Positions 63,076 through 64,000 of a stretch of 64,000 bases of DNA are shown piece by piece; within the stretch, counting starts at the first letter, position 1; every line of letters begins with the position of its first letter. The position numbers were made by a program, and so were the translations under genes. A model generated the notes under the pieces. The model did no database searches and was not told the origin of the DNA. It saw nothing but the letters and a program-made list of their open reading frames with translations. Origin of the DNA: Leptoclinus maculatus (Eukaryota > Chordata > Actinopteri > Perciformes > Stichaeidae); NCBI GenBank assembly GCA_032191485.1, contig JAVDOI010000005.1, positions 9,194,979 through 9,258,978 on the forward strand. Direction: 5' to 3'.

Positions 63076-64000
63076 ATATCAAGGATTAGAGGACTTATGT
63101 CTCAACAGGATTTGGAAAAACTTGTCCATGCATTTATCTTCAGTAGACTGGACTACTGTAACGGTGTGTTTACAGGTCTCTGTAACAAGTCAATCAGAAA
63201 GCTGCAGCTGATTCAGAACGCTGCAGCTCGAGTCCTCACTAAGACCAAGAAAGTGGATCACATCACTCCAGTTCTGAGGTCTTTACACTGGCTTCCTGTC
63301 CAACAAAGAATTGACTTTAAAATCCTGCTGTTGGTTTATAAAGCACTGAATGGTTTAGGGCCAAAATACATCTCTGATCTGCTGCTACCTTATGAACCAT
63401 CCCGACCCCTTAGGTCGTCTGCTCTCTGTTCCAAGAGTCACAACTAAACATGGAGAAGCAGCGTTCAGTTTTTCTGCCCCAAATATCTGGAACAAAGTCC
63501 CAGAAAGCTGCAGGTCTGCTGAGACCCTCAGCTCCTTTAAGTCAAGACTGAAGACTTTTCTGTTTGCTGGTGGCTTTAATTGAACCAGGTTCAAGGATAT
63601 TAATCAATCTCCTGCATTTCTGCATTTTACTACTGTATTTTATTTCTTACTGCTTTTTAGTGTTTTAATGACCGTTTTTAATATTTCAATCAATGTTCTT
63701 AATTGTTTTTAAATCTCCTTTTCTTTTGCCTTATGTTTTGATGATTTTAATGGTTTTATGTGAAGCACTTTGAATTACCTTGTTATTGAAATTTGCTATA
63801 CAAATAAACTTGCCTTGTGGTAGAATTATTGTCATGGCAACAGGTGCACTGATCAAAACTATATCTGATATTTAAAATTCTGATATGCAATAGGGCAACA
63901 AATTCAACTAAACAGGGATCACTTTGATCATGGTCTTTACAGCCATTCCTACCTGGTAAGGGATTGTGGTGTTTGGTAGGTCCACACTAGCAATGAGCCA
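39567..64000 (-). CDS. mamdc2: mamdc2, MAM domain-containing protein 2, last 12 coding exons (5' part outside window)
   Basis: Join of 12 exons on the minus strand: 63953-64000, 55416-55500, 55149-55286, 48878-49134, 45642-45735, 43367-43513, 42460-42725, 41770-41866, 41131-41277, 40610-40863, 39762-39846, 39567-39628. All junctions are AG/GT and the reading frame stays open across all of them, giving 559 residues plus a TGA stop. The product holds the end of MAM1 (in-window residues 1-44), MAM2 (about 46-203), MAM3 (about 217-373), MAM4 (about 384-539) and a short acidic tail ending SEYFNEIEK. The four MAM cysteines are present in MAM2, 3 and 4 (CNFEEHHLC/GCLSFYY/EFC; CDFENGLC/YCLRFYY/GDC; CDFEGGVC/QCLVFYH/GPC). 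Domain count, the GHYMYVDSVY, TPTSYTGP and WRRRGEQS blocks and the NEIE tail match vertebrate MAMDC2, an extracellular proteoglycan-type protein of poorly defined function. Signal peptide and most of MAM1 lie above 64000. Whether this is a teleost a or b paralogue cannot be told. Confidence 0.95.
39762..39846 (-). CDS. mamdc2: mamdc2 exon, end of MAM4
   Basis: 85 nt, phase 0 to 1, acceptor TCCTGCAG, donor GTTCGTATG (weaker than consensus but the only one that keeps the frame). It encodes IIFEAIRGPTLRSDIAIDDI, then RFRRGPCE. Confidence 0.94.
40610..40863 (-). CDS. mamdc2: mamdc2 exon, core of MAM4
   Basis: 254 nt, phase 1 to 0, acceptor CCTCCAG, donor GTGCGTCAG. It encodes YFMYIEASLMRPGHKARLLT, QCLVFYHHMYGSGTGILSV, LLWRRRGEQSVSWTRA and ends CDVRHQ. 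GC content is higher than in neighbouring exons. Confidence 0.96.
41131..41277 (-). CDS. mamdc2: mamdc2 exon, start of MAM4
   Basis: 147 nt, phase 1 to 1, acceptor CTCCTCAG, donor GTGAGTCA. It encodes a GSLPGQ linker, CDFEGGVCGYTQDKREDQ and HTPTSYTGPRGDHTTGVG, a block highly characteristic of MAMDC2. Confidence 0.96.
41462..41600. repeat. pyrimidine-rich tract in mamdc2 intron
   Basis: CT-rich simple sequence (cccccccctctcctctcccc and similar). A similar short (ctctcctc)n run is at 40398-40440. Confidence 0.8.
41770..41866 (-). CDS. mamdc2: mamdc2 exon, end of MAM3
   Basis: 97 nt, phase 0 to 1, acceptor TTTCCCAG, donor GTAAAAGAC. It encodes VVFVSICKNFWECGLAAIDD, then ITVSLGDCQMTA. It carries two extra cysteines (SIC and WEC) in addition to the terminal one, as human MAMDC2 does in this domain. 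Confidence 0.94.
41930..42447. repeat. (TCCN)n tetranucleotide array filling a mamdc2 intron
   Basis: More than 500 bp of tccg/tcca/tctg tetranucleotides drifting to catatccatc units, occupying most of the 593-bp intron 41867-42459 and ending about 11 bp from the splice donor at 42459. Frames through it are artefacts. Confidence 0.96.
42460..42725 (-). CDS. mamdc2: mamdc2 exon, core of MAM3
   Basis: 266 nt, phase 1 to 0, acceptor TCTCTTAG, donor GTGTGAAGC. It encodes GCFLLANTRFTSQPGYVGRL, YCLRFYY and a WTEVEITYMKPMLSK end. The second residue is Cys where family members generally have an aromatic residue (compare YFMYIEA in MAM4). A tetranucleotide array begins about 11 bp downstream of the donor. 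Confidence 0.95.
42901..43180 (-). repeat. dispersed repeat family R1, copy 4 (uninterrupted)
   Basis: Same block order as copy 3, inside the 641-bp mamdc2 intron 42726-43366, of which it makes up nearly half. Confidence 0.88.
43367..43513 (-). CDS. mamdc2: mamdc2 exon, start of MAM3
   Basis: 147 nt, phase 1 to 1, acceptor TGTCCCAG, donor GTGAGTCA. It encodes a short linker, then CDFENGLCLYYQERTESK and ends GDHTTGTG. It has the same length and phase as the homologous MAM4 exon at 41131-41277. Confidence 0.95.
43861..44781. mobile_element. MITE-like DNA element with ccatgtccacac / gtgtggattacatgg ends
   Basis: Left end ccatgtccacactactccgt and right end acggagtagtgtggattaca are inverted copies with a 2-base difference. 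Multiple cgtttgaaaacg-type internal inverted motifs lie near the left end. About 0.92 kb; no transposase ORF. Target duplication not clear. Superfamily not assigned. Confidence 0.7.
44782..45641. other. mamdc2 intron, nothing recognised
   Basis: Unique AT-rich intronic DNA between the MITE-like element and the next exon. Confidence 0.4.
45642..45735 (-). CDS. mamdc2: mamdc2 exon, end of MAM2
   Basis: 94 nt, phase 0 to 1, acceptor GTTACCAG, donor GTGATTTT. It encodes VVFEVAFNSARGGYVAIDDI and then SFSPEFC, the canonical final MAM block with the fourth cysteine. Confidence 0.95.
46520..46580 (+). repeat. short retroposon tail fragment
   Basis: atctgcagtggcgaccccta followed by gagcagccgaaagaagaaga: the 3' tail of a common fish retroposon. 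No 5' part seen. Confidence 0.6.
46850..47830 (+). mobile_element. degenerate non-LTR retrotransposon fragment (endonuclease region, RTE-type likely)
   Basis: Translates in broken frames to an AP-endonuclease-like region: W..DFNAYVSHEQR...LEGLIGRIGLSNLNPTGAM, FCASHGW, then a DFVV-like and LSNDHHLVASWI match (SDHHLV motif of the nuclease), followed by RPGKPK. Many stops and deletions. The family is common in teleosts. Lies antisense in the mamdc2 intron 45736-48877. Confidence 0.65.
47831..48877. other. mamdc2 intron, nothing firmly recognised
   Basis: 48000-48200 has exon-like composition (ctgctgcagtctgacaaact) that may be another worn retroelement piece. No open frame of note. Confidence 0.3.
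48878..49134 (-). CDS. mamdc2: mamdc2 exon, core of MAM2
   Basis: 257 nt, phase 1 to 0, acceptor CTCCAG, donor GTCAGTAC. It encodes GHYMYVDSVYAKHFQEVAKL, the GCLSFYY block with the third MAM cysteine, and ends in APHPLE. Preceded by a 6.0 kb intron that holds two hAT elements and the assembly gap. Confidence 0.96.
49651..49670. repeat. poly(C) run
   Basis: About 20 cytosines; potential G-quadruplex on the minus (mamdc2 sense) strand. Confidence 0.85.
50324..50410. repeat. (CA)n microsatellite
   Basis: About 43 uninterrupted CA units. Confidence 0.97.
50599..50798. other. assembly gap (200 N)
   Basis: Run of N inside a gagacagaga simple repeat. The round length suggests a placeholder, so the true size is unknown. 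ORFs crossing it are meaningless. Confidence 1.
51874..53130 (+). mobile_element. hAT element (taggggtgtaacg ends), 1257 bp, perfect 8-bp duplication
   Basis: Left TAGGGGTGTAACGATACG, right (reverse) TAGGGGTGTAACGGTTCAC, flanked by acacgcat at 51866-51873 and 53131-53138. Subterminal gaaccg/cggtac words are repeated at both ends. It carries a truncated transposase N-terminus (52170-52481) and is an internal-deletion derivative. Confidence 0.95.
52170..52481 (+). pseudogene. hAT transposase fragment with partial BED finger
   Basis: ATG at 52170. MASNRPGIKDPP, then SGVWSHFGFSVNYEGDGERV is the start of a BED domain, but the C-x2-C part that should follow DKKTT is missing. After the junction the frame resumes with SVKRFMNLLNVIEP, a block normally further along. 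The protein ends at 52481. An in-frame deletion has removed the metal-binding residues, so DNA binding is not expected. Confidence 0.8.
53215..53400 (+). repeat. teleost gtgaggaccaa-type repeat with (TG)n
   Basis: (TG)n at 53216-53247, then ccatctttgtgaggaccaat, gagttttggaccttcagagg and a gttttaggtaagg/gggttggggtcag tail. A widespread fish repeat; its counterpart tail (gttaggggaaggggctaggg, gtcctcacaaag) is at 54830-55140. Confidence 0.6.
53410..53720 (+). repeat. dispersed repeat family R4, copy 1
   Basis: Contains tcgaaaatactatacccata, ctctaactacaaggcc, atgttactggttaata and gaagatggaacacagctc. The same blocks occur in reverse at 57790-58095. Confidence 0.8.
54830..55148 (-). repeat. two copies of the gtcctcaca/ggttaggggaagg repeat
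   Basis: gttaggggaaggggctaggg followed by aatgcat and gtcctcacaaagaa occurs at about 54837 and again at about 55057, separated by gaccgaaacacg and gcaggtcctcacg words. It abuts the mamdc2 exon at 55149. Confidence 0.7.
55149..55286 (-). CDS. mamdc2: mamdc2 exon, start of MAM2
   Basis: 138 nt, phase 1 to 1, acceptor TTACCAG, donor GTATATAC. It encodes ECNFEEHHLCGYSNSWNPN and VNWYVGG: first two MAM cysteines and the W-x-V strand. It sits only 129 bp from the preceding exon. An NHT sequon lies near the end (potential N-glycosylation). Confidence 0.94.
55416..55500 (-). CDS. mamdc2: mamdc2 exon, end of MAM1
   Basis: 85 nt between acceptor ..TTCCACAG and donor GTCAGTGTG, phase 0 to 1. It encodes ILLEGRPERG, then SVAIFEIHIVPGYCI, the terminal block of MAM1 with its last cysteine. 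The exon is the same length as the corresponding final exon of MAM4 (39762-39846). Confidence 0.92.
55617..55648. repeat. (TA)n microsatellite
   Basis: About 16 TA units in a mamdc2 intron. Confidence 0.95.
56140..57235 (-). repeat. dispersed repeat family R1, copy 5, split by a Rex1-type LINE
   Basis: Left part about 56140-56284 (gcattctctctactaggggt, gactctacttctctcttgat), right part about 56985-57235 (attacctcagtaaacattgt to cttcttatatacagtctatg). Between them lies the LINE fragment. Flanking attta/atta suggests a short target duplication. Confidence 0.85.
56285..56987 (+). mobile_element. 5'-truncated Rex1/Babar-type LINE (3' end only)
   Basis: Frames between 56285 and 56700 encode KAQQRLYFLHQLRKFNQPQE, VLCSSITVWFGSATKQDRNG, LQRIVRSAERIIGSSLPSI and, after a frameshift near 56600, a block ending in the family's C-terminus. 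This is the region after the reverse transcriptase domain. The 3' end is ggccaataaagctgattctg with repeated attctg units, as in Rex1-type elements. A (TA)n run (56748-56784) sits in the 3' UTR. Confidence 0.82.
57790..58095 (-). repeat. dispersed repeat family R4, copy 2 (inverted relative to copy 1)
   Basis: Contains gagctgtgttccatcttcat, attaaccagtaacatatac, ccttgtagttagagtg and tgagtatgggtatagtattt, the reverse complements of blocks at 53410-53720. The extent of homology beyond these blocks is not defined. Confidence 0.8.
59110..60716 (+). pseudogene. L2-type LINE ORF1 (coiled coil, esterase-like, proline-rich), frameshifted
   Basis: A leucine-rich helix reads LLQKIAVLETKIHRLEVNME (about 59140-59200). 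After a break, 59593-60039 has ETLIVGDYAVKDVRTLCSKN, VKNIIVHTGSCDIVKQQSEV and EVFISGPLPPIRGGDE, an SGNH-esterase-like domain. The frame then shifts near 60020 and continues with LNKWLSTACTDHSVHFINKF, LFKAHGVCLNKSGVKLF and a Pro/Ser-rich tail (60249-60716). In related elements the block here CDIV usually has Asn (GSNDIV), so this residue is altered as well. The encoded protein would bind element RNA; it is not functional here. Confidence 0.8.
60930..61951 (+). pseudogene. L2-type LINE ORF2, endonuclease part, frameshifted
   Basis: LALLNVRSLSGKTFLINDFI, then LDILFLTETWLNQDN (catalytic Glu of the TETW motif), a one-base shift near 61140, then LFLNIYRPPKYC, VVIVGDFNIHVDNPKD (GDFN motif), GHTLDLIIT and ALSDHFCVFF (SDH catalytic motif). 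All main AP-endonuclease motifs are recognisable. The frame closes at 61951 (GSPSLTS) because of another one-base shift near 61935; the alternative frame continues directly into the reverse transcriptase ORF. Confidence 0.88.
62014..63024 (+). pseudogene. L2-type LINE ORF2, reverse transcriptase part
   Basis: 336-codon open frame. KHYRPISNLPFLSKIIQKAV, FQSGFRQHHSTETALVKVFN, LVLLDLSAAFDTVDHDILLE (first catalytic Asp), MTCGVPQGSILGPLLFNIYM and HNYADDTQIYI with the YADD box at 62905-62916 (ORF residues 298-301) are in canonical order. Near 62985 a frameshift replaces the expected INNWMCQNFLQLNK block (still readable in the next frame). Catalytic residues are intact but the ORF is broken at both ends. 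Confidence 0.92.
63043..63071. repeat. (TA)n run at LINE deletion junction
   Basis: About 14 TA units exactly where ORF2 jumps from TEVI to the later LMSQQDLEKLVHAFIFSRLD block; roughly 80 codons expected between them are absent. Confidence 0.9.
63072..63583 (+). pseudogene. L2-type LINE ORF2, C-terminal region
   Basis: LEKLVHAFIFSRLDYCNGVF, LQLIQNAAARVLTKTKKVDH, PVLRSLHWLPVQQRIDFKIL and YISDLLLPYEPSRPLRSS, then a frameshift near 63410 followed by AAFSFSAPNIWNKVPESCRS and a stop after FLFAGGFN. The HW.PV..RI and S..NLWN-type motifs are typical of the end of L2/CR1-group ORF2. Confidence 0.88.
63584..63830 (+). other. 3' UTR of the L2-type LINE
   Basis: AT-rich tail with tgaagcactttgaatt and gctatacaaataaacttgcc, the conserved 3' end of fish L2-like elements (also shared by some SINEs). 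No poly(A) tail, as expected for this clade. Confidence 0.75.
63953..64000 (-). CDS. mamdc2: mamdc2 exon, part of MAM1 (3' end of exon, truncated by window edge)
   Basis: Sixteen codons read WLIASVDLPNTTIPYQ, followed by donor GTAGGAATGG, phase 0. The W...V.L...PYQ pattern is the strand preceding the terminal MAM block. The exon continues beyond the window. Confidence 0.88.

Larger units (their letters stand above)
58900..63830 (+). mobile_element. nearly full-length L2-type LINE, frameshifted, with internal deletion
   Basis: Order on the plus strand: 5' region (from about 58900, boundary uncertain), ORF1 (about 59110-60716), ORF2 with endonuclease (about 60930-61950), reverse transcriptase (62014-63040) and C-terminal region (63072-63583), then a 3' UTR ending gctatacaaataaacttgcc. 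ORF1 has an esterase-like domain and a proline-rich tail; ORF2 has the AP endonuclease and RT of the L2/CR1 group. Frameshifts near 60020, 61140, 61935, 62985 and 63400, plus a (TA)n that replaces part of ORF2 at 63043-63071, make it inactive. It lies antisense in the 8.45 kb mamdc2 intron. Confidence 0.88.

Overview
The window is vertebrate nuclear DNA, almost certainly from a teleost fish. It holds split genes with GT-AG introns, abundant simple repeats, hAT transposons, and L2-like and Rex1-like LINEs. There are no bacterial operons, viral genomes or CRISPR arrays. The species cannot be named from the sequence. One assembly gap of 200 N lies at 50599-50798.

Two host genes are visible, both on the minus strand. 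(1) 39567-64000 carries the last 12 coding exons of mamdc2 (MAM domain-containing protein 2). They cover the end of MAM domain 1, all of MAM domains 2-4 and the C-terminal tail. The first coding exons lie beyond position 64000. Each complete MAM domain is built from three exons with the same intron phases. (2) 21691-22233 is the first recognisable coding exon of an ARID3-family transcription factor (arid3c or arid3a). It stops at a clean splice donor just before the ARID DNA-binding domain. No downstream exon was recognised in the 21.7 kb to its left, so 1-21690 reads as a long first intron.

Layout. 1-21690: presumed arid3 intron. It contains an unusual 1.54 kb terminal-inverted-repeat element with an unrecognised ORF (6929-8469), two hAT copies of one family (8489-10152 and 19211-19963), a 32-bp minisatellite of about 21 copies (16504-17172) and a 380-bp polypyrimidine tract beside it. 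21691-22400: GC-rich arid3 exon and upstream region. 22400-39566: intergenic DNA with a GATA array, a hAT transposase relic, a 21-bp minisatellite, two related hAT elements with perfect 8-bp target duplications and SINE-like repeats. 39567-64000: mamdc2 exons and introns. The introns hold a tetranucleotide array squeezed between two exons, a MITE-like element, a degraded LINE, two more hAT elements, a Rex1-type fragment and a nearly full-length but frameshifted L2-type LINE (about 58.9-63.8 kb) antisense to mamdc2.

The most instructive non-gene structure is the layering of repeats. One dispersed family (starting gactgtatataag) occurs five times. One copy is split by a hAT element and another by a Rex1 element, so relative insertion ages can be read directly. 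The best candidate for something poorly described is the 6929-8469 element. Statements about orthology rest on recognising family sequence from memory; no alignment or database search was run.
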